The notes beneath the pieces are model-generated. The model was not told the DNA's origin. It searched no databases and saw nothing but the letters and a program-made list of their open reading frames with translations. Positions 12,853-24,800 of a DNA stretch of 64,000 nt are shown here, one piece after another (the first letter of the stretch is position 1; every line of letters begins with the position of its first letter). Location of the stretch: positions 2,920,781 through 2,984,780 of the forward strand of contig ML133387.1 of the NCBI GenBank assembly GCA_003864495.1, given 5' to 3'. This DNA comes from Nemopilema nomurai (lineage: Eukaryota > Cnidaria > Scyphozoa > Rhizostomeae > Rhizostomatidae). Made by a program: the position numbers and the translations under genes.

Positions 12853-15800
12853 GTTTGTTTGGTTTTAATTGGTACCAAATAAAAAGCACCTTGCCGAAGC
12901 ATGTAGAAATTATGTTTTCAACTTGCTATAGTAAAGTTATGTCTTTGTGCTCTACTCATTCTTATTTTCAGAAAGCGATTTTGTAGCTAAGAGGTTGAGT
13001 AGGATATCCAATCATGATTTCGTTCTTTGGTGCGAGCAGACTTCGCCCTATGGCAACAGCCACCTAGGAAATTTTGTACATAGCTGCTAGTTGCAATAAT
13101 TTGATGCATTTTTAGATGATCAGGAGTTTTCAATGCATGGTAGCTAGGCTTTAAAAATAATGGAACGTGATGACTCTACACCAAGTTTCACGTTTTCTAG
13201 ACGACAATTAAAATTGTCCTTCGTTCATATTTGCGTACTGGAAGTTCTCTATGTTTCATTTCAGTATTATCATTATTGTATTTTTACGGGTAGATAAGGG
13301 TAGCTGCCATTTAGGGCAAAGGAAATTTCCTAAGATGGCGGAGGAGCACACAGAAGTTTTAAGATCAGACCTTTCAGGGGACATTCTAAACAAGAATGAC
13401 AAGAGATGGTTTAGCACATCGATTTAGGACCTTGAACACTCTACATGAAAATTTGTTTTTGAGAATATTTCTGTAATTATGTTTGGCATTAGGTCATGTT
13501 TTTACAGACTTTCGGATTCAAAAGCCCCCAGATTATCTTCCATGCTTCATAGTGCTCCCCTGAAGGATCGATTCAAGATGTATATTCAGAGGCAGCAACT
13601 GATGCCGCGACACTTAATGATTGTCAATTCGTTCAGAGTTGTGGACCCACTTTTATCTTTTTGTTTCTAGATCCATCTTCCCTCGCCAAAAGCTTTGCTG
13701 CAGTTCCTTTGTCAGATATTCATGAACCCAAAGTCCTTTGATTGGCTGATGGATAATAATCGATTTCTTGGTCGCATTGAGGTTATCGTCTGTGCACTGC
13801 ATATATTCAAAGTCTGTGTGGAAACGCTGGGAAAGGATATCGAGCGCCTGGTCTCCTTTGACTCTGAAGGTATAGACATATAGAATGGGTACATTTCGTG
13901 TTGCAGTGAGATTTTCTTTCTCATTTAAGTGAAATGTAAAATTGGCAAAATCGCCCCTTTCAATGATAGCGGACTCATTAAAACATAAAGAAGCACCTTT
14001 TGTCTATAACTGGCGAGCCTTGTCTTAGAGGTCTAGGCTTAACATCGTTTCTCCCTGTTTTAGTTCTTCCGACTCTGGTGGTGTTCCTGCACCACCCTTT
14101 GAAGGTTGTACGGGAAGCCGCAATGAGCTGCATCCAAGCACTTAATGACAATGACCGGATCAAGTTAGACGGCGCCCTGAAGTATTTGCTCAAGTTCGTT
14201 GTAGCAAATGATACCGAAATTGTTGGGGACCATCAACAGATTTGCAAGTAAGCACGGATCATCTGTGTATGCAAAAGCAAAGATCTTCGTATTAGATCCT
14301 AGATAAATTACTTTGCAAAACATTGTTGCTGCAACTTCTGTACTTGTTTATGTGCACTGTATACTTGGAAGAGACCTAAAAACCATCTTGCTTGAGGTTC
14401 TCCTCTCCCTAAAAGAGGTTGTTGCAACATTCTCGTTAACAGGCACCACCTCAGCATCAGCGCTGTAGGTTGGACCTGTTCTTTCGTGTGCCAGCTCCTA
14501 ATAATTGCCATTTGCATTTGTCTTCAGTGTACTGGAGAGGCTCTTCAGGCCGCTGTGCAGTGGCGATGATGACGTCGAGATGGTTCAGCAGGAGGAGCTT
14601 GAAGACATGAGGCTACTGACAAAATATTTCTCTACTTTCATCTCCCGGTCAAACGTCAATTTGCAGCTCGGAATAGCTACAATAACATCGTCTGTTATCT
14701 TTCCGGTATGTTGTTAATGGTCATTTAGCCATGTAGTCATGATCTCCTTCGTCCTCTCTTCATGTTTAGAAGAAAGACTCTATTTCCAAAATTTGCAAAC
14801 ATAACTATATATAAAATTTGAACTGAAATATGGCTTAAAATTTACTGGGAGAAACTTCAACCTGGTTTTTTTGGAAAATGCAATTATCTATTCACGCTTT
14901 ATTCTTATATGTACTTAAATGCGTATGGTAAATTATATTGTTGCTGTGTATGATGATACTGTGTTTCTGACATTATCTGAACATATGGCTCATTTTGTGC
15001 TGCAGGACTTTTTGCTTCATTTGACACCTGCCATTGGACAGCTAACAAAAACTGCCCAAACCAACGGTACGTACATGAAAAGTGCAAATTATCTTTTGAA
15101 CAAGTTCATTTATATTGCATGCAAGTATATGAAAACAGTTCTACTGTGATTAAAATTTCCATGACGTTTGACCCGTTAGGCTATTCTATATCATTTGCCA
15201 TAGCCTATCATGACCTTTTGTGGCATTTCGTGACCTTTCACGACCTTTCAAGACCTTATATGACCTTTCATGATAGGCCAAGTTGCATAATTTTATGTTT
15301 AGTTAATCATCGTTCTTTCTTATCTTAATGTTTTGGTACCATTAGCCTGAGGTAGCTTCCCATTGCAATGTTTTTGCAAGCCTTTTCATGATGAATCACT
15401 GTATTTATTCACAGGTCTTTCTGAATGCGAGTTCAACCTCTATCGTATTTTGCTTGGAAAGTTCACTCCTGCTGTTGCCAACGTATTTGAAAAATCCCCC
15501 ATATCGTTGAAAGAATTTAAAACAGCACTGACTCTTGGTCGTGTTTGTTTCGGCTCTTCATTAACAGTTCAAGAGGAATGCCTAAAGCAAGTACGTGTTT
15601 GGGCAGCCCCCATTAATCGTTCTTATTTTTAATCCGATCTGTCAATCTCTCCTGGTCAGAATCCTGGTAACTAAGGATCGATCGCAAGGATATTGGGATT
15701 AGTATTCGCGATTAACTAGCGATTAAGGCCTGTATTTCCTTAATCTTTACCTTCGACTAGTAAATGCTTCTAAAGACCATATGGGATCTCCAAGGATTTT

Positions 15801-18800
15801 GAGTCTGGAGTTTCTGGATTTGTTTTGTTCCTTGTTATGTTCGGGCTATTATCGGGGTCGATATTACAAATTGTTCCATATTTGCATCAAAGACATCTTC
15901 TTGGTATTCATTTGATCTTCAAAAACAACACACTTAGGTCGTCACTAATTTTTCTACTCTTCTTCAATCTACAAACTATCGAGCTTTGATCAAACTATGT
16001 TTTTGGCACAAAATACACCGCTTTTTTACAATACAATGTAAATAGTATTTCTGCAAATGTAGCCCAAGACATTTGCTTTTCTGGTGCTAATTTTTATAAA
16101 GATTACCAGCTCGGAAATTCATTTTTAGACTAGTGACTTTGTGTGCACCATCAACTAATGCGAATCTACTTTTATGCACTCTCAAAATCCTCCACTGATT
16201 CCCTGAATTCCCTTGCAGGTAACAGTGCCACTGTTTGAAGCCATGACTTCAAGTAAAATGAAGAACGAAATATTTGACACCCTTCTCATATCATTTGTGA
16301 ACAGCAGCAGCAACTCTGCATCGAAGCTAATCAGATCAAAACTAGTGGAGGTTGGTCTATCGTCGATTCCCAGTCGATTCGCTTGCATTTGTACCATTCT
16401 CTATACAACCAGTGACGCATGTACACATACGCCTAGTTGGCCTAGGCCCAGGAGCCTCCTAAGATTTCCAACTTCAGGGGGCCCCGAGCGAAGTTTGGAA
16501 AACTTACATAAAATGCAGTTGAGTAGCATGGCACGAATTGGTTCGATATATTCAAAGGGGCCCCAATCAAATTTAGTTCCCAGCAGTCCTAAATCCAGTC
16601 ACGTATACACTGCATTTACCAGCCGTATACACTCATACCAATAGCACGTCACACAGGGCCAACGGAGACTTATATTTTTCATAAAGCTTCGTTTGCCTCT
16701 TGGTCTACAGTGAACCATGTCAACAGAAAGTATTTGGGTGTGTCGTATATTCGGCGTTTAGCAATAAGGGCCATTATCTGCAGTTTTCGTTTGCAGTAGA
16801 TTTTGTGAAACCCACTTTTTAGTTAACTACACTGCACTGTTTCTCCAGCTCGAGCAATAGAACAATTTAATTTTTGCAGATAAGGAGAGTCCTGTGAAAG
16901 TTAATGTATTTTACTGTCTTTTTGAATTTTTATTTCAGTTACCCATTAGTGCTGATGATATTGCCGACCAAATCACCTATTTCAAGGAGCACATTCAGGG
17001 TCCGCAACCCAGCAAGTCAAAGAGGGCTCGAAGGTAATACGATGCGTTTCAAGTGCTTTTGCGATTGCTTGTCAATGGCAGCAGTCCATCGTTTTGAACT
17101 TTTTGACAGCCTTGAACGTATCATCTTGCAAGCAGCGAGAAATAGCTGTCTGTTCTTTGATGTCCAAGTCTGTGTTTTATGGTGGTCGATTGTACGTTTC
17201 TGGTGATGACAGAAGACAGGTTATAGAATTGCTAGATGAAGTAAAATGCGTAGTATTGGTTGGTAGAAATCCTGTTATGTTGTTGAAACATGAATGTAAA
17301 TCCAATCAATCTATGGTTTGCCCTTTTTAATATTTTCTATACTTTCTGGACAAGCTCATAATAGCAGCTTCTGTCTTTTTTGTATACCACAAAAGTGTAG
17401 TGTTCGGCTTACACCCCATCGAGCATTTATAGTAGATGGCAGACGACAGTCTTCAATACTTTACGATTTATTATTTTTTCGAACTTTTGCAAAAATCATG
17501 CTGATGATTTTGCGAATGGGAAAATGGTGATTTTCAAGTCAGAACATTTTGAAAGAAACGCACTTCTAGGAATCAGCACGTTTTAAGGTTAAGATTAAAA
17601 ATTAGACTACCTAGCTCGTATCTAATGGTATTTTTTAAGCCCTGTCTTTGCTTGCTTAGGTGTCAAATTAATACCTTCTGTGCATATATTGGTCATAACT
17701 GTTGAAAGTTGTCAATACCTGGCGAAACAAAGTATGCGACGATTTTCTCTTTTTTTCTATTTTGATTTATTTTTGAATTTCAGGACCACAAAAAGCGTGG
17801 TTGATGAAGATCCAAACACACTCACTGACTCTCCCAACTGGAACAAAGTTTTGGTCCTTCTTGAAGTTATCCAACATAAATCAAATTTGATCTACAATGA
17901 AAAATTGATTGTTTCCATCTTCGAAATGCTTTCTCTGTGAGTGTAATTGCCTCCATCTTCGGCAGAAGGGCCAAACTTATATATAAGAACTGACAATCGT
18001 TTAAAATGCTAGGGATTTGTCATATAAAAACTATGCATAGTTAACTCAAATTTTTAACCGAAGTCCTTTTCATTTCTATTGACAGCTATTAATTTCTAGC
18101 TTGTTTCTGCTCTTTGATTACCTTGTACCATATGCATAAAGAGTTGGAAAAGTACTGCAAGTAAACATGCATTATTTAATGATCCACTAGAAAATACAGC
18201 AAAGTGCCCAATCTGTGAATAGTGTCAAGGAAAAATGGTGCAAACTAGTAAAGACCATTTTACAAGAGTGGCAGTTATGCACATCTCTGTTATTATCAAC
18301 TCTTGCACCATACAGCTAATTTGAATTTTGTGAGAGGACCACTATCTTTTTGACAACAGGTGTTTGGAAACGAATGTCACAAGCCAGTCATCAATGGAAT
18401 ATATGAAGCAGCTTTTGTTGGGTGCAATATCTAGGAGCATTGGACAGATCATTGAATCTGGATCACGAGGTAATAGCAACGAAGTTTATTGTTCACTTTG
18501 GATTGTAATAGCTATTGATTTTTATTTGTCATAATCAAAAGACAACCTTTTCTGTTCATTTCTCAAGACGTGGAGATTGCAACCCTTTGCGGTTCACAAG
18601 TCCGTGTGAAACATTCTCGCAATAATAAAAAAGTTAATTCCAAAGGTCATAACCCTTTGCTATAAGTAGAAAAGACAACTTAAATGTTGATGCAAGTTGT
18701 AGGCTCCTTTCCAACAGCTTAAACCTCTTTGGGCGTGGAGGCAAACATTTCTCCATATGTTTTTTTGCTACAGCTAGTAGACATACAAAGTTTGGTTTAT

Positions 18801-21800
18801 ATGTGTTATGGCTATGAACATCCGTAGAATTATTAGTGTGCTCGACATTTTGACTAGGATACTCTCATTTTCTCCAGATGTCCTTCCACAAGATAAGTTC
18901 AGCGTGGCGAAAATCATAGAGTGTTTCAGGACGTCGGAAAATCCACAGACACATCACCAGGCTTTGCTGGTCCTGGGAAAGGCTGCAAGCTTATTCCCGG
19001 TAAGTCAATTTTGTTTCATAATAAAAGTTTGTACAGATCCATTAGTATCAACAAAACTGATGGAGCTTAGCCCTAGAATGAATGCAGCATCACCGAGCTG
19101 GTAAGTTCAAGCCAGTCACCACCAATCCAAAGCTGTTAAAGAATCGTGTCAAATAGCCAAGTTCGTGGCGTACATTTTCTAGCAATAATTTGGTAGCAAA
19201 TTTAGGCCCCTGCTATATATATATATAAATCAAGTGCTTTATTTCCTGTCACGTTTTCTAGGATTTGGTGCTTCACAACATAATGTCAATTTTCACCTTC
19301 ATGGGTGCAAATGTTCTACGCCAGGATGACAGCTACAGTTTTGATATCATCAAAAGGACAATTGATTCAGTCATACCAACTTTGGTGTCGGTAAGGCATT
19401 TTGTGTGCTTTCAAATACATTCTTATCTACAGTTAGCTTGGGAGGACATATGCTCTGGAGTTTTGCTAGGTTAACTAATTTGGCTCCTGGTTTCTGCTGA
19501 GAGTGTATTTTCAACTTCAACGCTCTGCTCAATCTTAAACAGCTTTCATTTTAGCATGCGCCTAAAGGACATTGATATCGCTTTGAAACAGTATCTCGCT
19601 GATGTCACACAATGAGCTGCAATCTGTAGTTTGTATTAAATGGAACCGCAAATGATTTGTTGCTTGTAATTGGCATTGTTCACTACTTGTAACCTCCTTT
19701 GTTCAGAAGAAATCCAAAAGCTAATGATCTAAATGGGAATTATTATTATCCAATAATTTTTAGTATTTATTAGGTTATAGTGAAATGAGTTGACGTTAGA
19801 AAGTTGACATAGTGAAACTACTATTGATGGTGATGATTTGTCTGCTCAGCAGCCTTTTCAATTTCAGAGACTTTTTGTGCCATAACTTCCTCTTTTCTTG
19901 TAAATGCAGACAGAAGATGATGCTTCCAGTTCAAGCAAAGATGTCGCCACGCCAAACACTAATGATATTGTGAAGTTGGTGGTCCGGGTTTTCGTCGATG
20001 CTGTTCCTTACATGCCAGAACATCGTCGGATTATTCTACTGGAGCATCTCGCTAGGGTTTTGGGCTCTGAAAGGCACCTGCATGTCATTGTGGCCACACT
20101 TCTGGAAAAGATCGTCCTGAAAATCAGTAAAAAGTCCGAAAGTGAAGTAATGAGCCAAGCTTCTCTTCTATGTCGCATCTAGAAACTCTGATTGTTATTT
20201 TGCACGAATACTTTTTTAGATTCAATCATCTCGGAACATCGCTTCCCATTGCTGAGTTGATATTTGATAGCTGTTTATGTGGATATTTCCATGTTGATGT
20301 CATGATGAAATCATCTCTATCGATTTTCAAAGCGCCTGTTAAATAGCACTATCGTCCCATAATATGCCCGTTACTTCAACACTTTTGAGTTATGTTGTTG
20401 GTGTGTAAAGTTGGGCAGTGGCAAGTATGACCAAGAGTCTCTTAATGATATCAGGAGTAGGCTCAAGCTCATAGCTGTGCCAACCTATTGAGCTCTGCAC
20501 ACAAGTTGAGATATTTAACCTAATTGCAATGGCTTTATGTTTCAGCAACAGACAGAAGAAATGTCCCTGCCCGATGATTTTTGTCTTCTGCTCATGAAGA
20601 ACTTTTCCTTGCAAGAACAGGTATGTGTCTGGAGAAAGCGAACTTGTCAAAATTGTTTAAATGATTGATTGCTTATAATACACATTGACTTTAGTGGAAG
20701 CTCCATTAAAGCAAGGAAGGCCGAAAAGGAAAATTCTACTCTGATGATAGCTTATAGCTGATAAGTAGCAAATTCTCCTGGACAAAATGGTCCAGCTTTT
20801 TGGCAGCTGAGCGATATTGAGAAGTCCGGGTGGCAGTTGGAACCTTTTGATGTTTATCCCTTTTCTTCTTAAACCACGAAATGTTTTCTGCTCTCAAGGA
20901 CGAGATATCAAGATGTTTGTGTGTTTTACCATGTGTGTACTGTCTCATTATAATACGATTTACAAAAGCTCATGCCCCTTTTTGAAAAAACCTCGTAACT
21001 ACCCCCTGTCAAATTGGAGTAAATTAGAATCGGCAGAGGAAAAGTTTATGTGATTAACTGTGGATGTACATTGTATGAAGCTGCTCTTCTGTGATTGTAA
21101 CTTCTAGAATATCTGCTCAATTTTAGGCAATTACAGTCGGTTATCTGGCTCAGTTCCTTACATCATTACCAGACGAACAACAAGAAGGTACTACAGATTT
21201 ATATTTTAAAATGGAAAAGCATTTTTAAAGGTTAAGGCAACAGGATTTCTTACGAAGGATCATAGAGAGTGCGGAAAAATAACCGACCCAAGCGGGACTC
21301 AAACCCACGACCCTTGACTTTGTACGTCAAGTGCTCTACCAACTAAGCTATCGGGTCATGCTTTCAAGCCAGCACTTGAGGCCAAGCCATTTATCAGCAC
21401 TGCCCCGCAAAAGCATTTTAGTATTATACGCAAAACGGTCTATGTCATTGTCTAAAACAATATGTTTTTAAATTTCCATTCTTTGCATTTCCTGTTATAT
21501 CCTAAGTTAGTTGTGCTTCCAATCTCTTTTGTTTATGCGTTTGAAGTAATCAATGCGACTGTTTTCTCGCATTCCAGAAGGTAGATTGAGACGTGCAACA
21601 CGAGGGGTGCAAAAGAAAACGGAAGACCTTGTTCCACTGTTCGATACAAAGAAGCATTCAACCAAGGAAATTCGACTGTACAAGCATAAATGCATCGAGT
21701 TCCTGTCGCAGACTCTTTCTAATGGAGATTTCAGTATTACGGTATTATAGACTTATGGCATTGAGCTTTTCAGTTGTTTCAATTACATTTGTTTGAAATA

Positions 21801-24800
21801 AATTTTGAATTAGTGACAATCCCTTTAGTTTATAACTTAATGGGATTTATTACCGCTGTACTCTCCAAAGGCTAGAGTTTCGTTTATACGTCAGATTGTT
21901 TTGAAGTGCCCGTATGTTACACACTCTGAATTTTGAACAAAAATTCTTTATAAACGCAAAAATATATTGCTTTTTCTGAAAGTAGAAAATGTTTGGGAAC
22001 AGTTATAAATTCTAGTTTTGAAAAGCATTCTTATGTCAAAAACTGGACTGCTTTAATTTTACCTGGTATCACATCTATTTTTTTGCGATTTTTTGTGAGA
22101 AAAAAATTTTGAATTTATTTCAAAAATTGCAACATAATTTCTTGTCTACAGGCAACAAGACACCTCACCTTTCCGGTACTGCAAGAACTTTTTCCAAGGT
22201 AAATTTGGAATGATTACATTATGTAACATTTTCTATAAGGACTCACTTTCATTGAAGCGCATGTGCGTTTATTCAAGGTAGTCAAGGCTGTTTTTCTAAA
22301 ATCCTGGTTGGTTAATTGCTTGATCAAAGGTGTATATTCGCATTTTTATTTCATCATGAAGGTGCATAGACATGAGTTAAAAATAAGATCCTTCTACCAC
22401 TTGCATATGAAACGGGAGCATGTCACTTTGAGCGCTGCGGAGCTCTTCGAGTGTCAACCAAGTGTTCACAAAATAATCATATTTCTGCCGTTCTTCTGTG
22501 AATTTTTTTCCTGATTCTTGGATTCTCTGGCCATTGCTTCTATACACTGACAATATTTTAGTATTTGTGCCTATCACTAAAACTTTCCTTTCTTAGGCTG
22601 GTGGAAGAAGTTTTGAGATTGGCTTGTGCTATTGGCAAGAACGCTGAGAATGACGCAAAGGCATCCTCAACAAAGTACTGGAAAACGATGATTGTGAAGG
22701 GAAATGAATTAGTTGAAAAGGTGTGCTAAATTTCCTATCCTATTGCAGTAAAAGGCTAAGCATTAAATGAAAACAGAGCAGAATGTCTTCTTTTTTGGCT
22801 TTGTGTTACCATTAACAAAATGGAGACATTTGAAAAGGCTGTTGAAAGCAGAGGGACTTGAAAATGGGGTAATTTGAAAATAGATCGTTTTAATGGAAAC
22901 ACCTTCGGAAACACAGAAAGCAAAGTGATTCAAAATGCAAACATTTGAAAACAGAATAATGAAGACATAGTTTTGAACTGAAATTCCTTTCGTGTTGCAG
23001 TTTATTGTAGTCAGTTTTGTGTCCATGTCTGCCTCATTAAAGAAGCGTAAAGTGATGCTTTTTCTATGCTTGAAGGTGTACAGGCTGCTGGAGTTTGATA
23101 TTTTTGTCCATGTAACCGGCCAACTAATGCAGAATGAAGACCCTGCTGTGCGAAGAAGTGCCCTTGAACTTACTGCTAAAAATCTAAAAGCAACAAGTGA
23201 TCCAAGTCGTCATCAGGTTTGTCAACATTTGTAATATATTTTTAATTTCGAGAAGTTTGTTTTGTTTATTTATGCTAAGTCCTAGTTGCTAAGTAGATTT
23301 CATATCCTTTCTTACATCTTTTGACTCACCAAATCTTTTATACATTAATCAGGCTTTCATGGGAAAATTATAACAGGCAAGCTAACCAGGCCAGGCCTGT
23401 ATAGTTAAAGAAATAAAAATAGGCTAATCAGATTAGTTTCTCTGGATTCATTCATTTGAGTCCATAATTCTCCAATTCCCTTACATTGTTAAATACGTAA
23501 TAAAAAGCAGTATATATAGCACTGAAATATTTTCTTTCAATGTTTAGAATTCAACACTTTTCATTGTTTTGCTCAGAAAATGGCTCTGGTTGATGTGGCA
23601 AAAAGTCTTGTGGAAGTGGTGAAAACAAACTCCTCAGAGCTTCCTGCAAATAAACATGCTGCACTGCAAGCCATGAAGTTGATTATTCAGTTGGTGGGAG
23701 TTGAGTTTGCTGAGCAACTGGTGTTTGTGGTCCCTGTGACAATTTCAATAATATTGGCCCCTGGAACCAATTCACAAATCACTGCCAGTGCTTTCGCGTG
23801 TGCCAGAGAACTCTGTACAAGTCTGAGCTTTCATTTCATTGAGTTCCTACCAGACTTAATGCCCCCACTACTTCAGTTATTCAGCTATGAAGTGAAAGGG
23901 TTGGTTCCTTTTTTGTCAAATTATATGTTTATATCATTGTACAGCAACATATCATGCCATTGATTTCTGAGTATTGTGCTGAAATGGAAAAATGTAATTT
24001 GATCTTTAGTGCTAGAATTTGAGTTGTTTGAGTTGTTTGAGTTGGTTGTGAACTTAGGGTTTGATTATGACCAATAAGCATGTAACAAAGTTAATTCTAT
24101 TTTAGGAGAGACTCTCTGCTTTTGAATGCATTTACAGCCCTTCAAAAAATTCTGGAGTCATTGTCGAGTTTCATGAGTCCATACCTGGGAAAGATTTTGT
24201 GTATAGTCACAAGGTCTGATCAGGATGATGAAGAACAAATTGTTAAATCTACAAAGAAACAAATTAAATCAAAAATTGCAATGATATCGAAACAAGTATC
24301 ACAGTCAGTTACGCCCAGAGTTCTTATCCCAGCTCTGGACACTTGCTTTGATGAAATCAGGCAATCTGAAAATGTAAGTACTTCGATTTGAATTTGAGTC
24401 TATTGCTTGGTATGGGTTATGGAAGCTTTCGACTGCACACCTTTTGCTTAATGATCTTACTTATAATCTGTAATGGAAACAGAATAAAAAATGCAAGAGG
24501 TATAATTTGTGTTTTTTCTTTCTTATGTCCCATCCCTAATTTCAGAACTATTTATTTATATTTATGCATTAAAAGTCATCAGAGCTCATATTTCTCTTTG
24601 TAAATAGCTAATTCATTAACAAATAACCAATTATGTCCCCTAGTATGCTATTGATAGACTCAGTGATAGATATATTCAAGGCTATTTTCCTCCATATGCT
24701 GTTTGTTTGTTTCTTATCAAATTAATTTTAAGCTTATTTTGCCTTTTGTAATAACCTTAGCATTATGTTATTCGCCAATGTAATAGAATTTGTTTTCCCC

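Larger units (their letters stand above)
13671..21187 (+). other. HEATR1: HEATR1 exon map, exons 13-26
   Basis: Coding exons: 13, 13671-13869; 14, 14064-14247; 15, 14528-14705; 16, 15006-15066; 17, 15415-15590; 18, 16219-16350; 19, 16939-17033; 20, 17784-17936; 21, 18360-18469; 22, 18878-18999; 23, 19262-19390; 24, 19910-20146; 25, 20546-20620; 26, 21127-21187. Exon 22 carries the conserved QTHHQALLVLGKAASLFP, and exon 24 carries VFVDAVPYMPEHRR. The small exons 16 and 26, 61 bases each, are supported by phase continuity on both sides and by matching family sequence. Confidence 0.92.

Noticed and set aside
13160..13260. Intron-encoded box C/D snoRNA in HEATR1, suggested by GTGATGA at 13166 and similar C-box matches at 19828 and 20303
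   Set aside because: No CTGA D box follows at a proper distance and no terminal stem pairs, although ribosome-biogenesis genes often host snoRNAs.
13479..13670. A possible extra HEATR1 exon before exon 13
   Set aside because: Exon 12 ends in phase 0 and exon 13 starts in phase 0, with continuous family sequence. The open stretch before it would add an unmatched insertion and has no suitable acceptor in frame.
16213..16644. A 143-codon plus-strand open frame
   Set aside because: Only the first 44 codons are real HEATR1 exon 18. The rest runs past the GTTGGT donor into the intron and into a dispersed repeat.
21297..21356. A genuine tRNA gene
   Set aside because: The anticodon arm has an extra base, the best-fitting anticodon is not a usual one, and the flanks are shared with a second copy at 33222-33374. 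It is therefore the head of a SINE.
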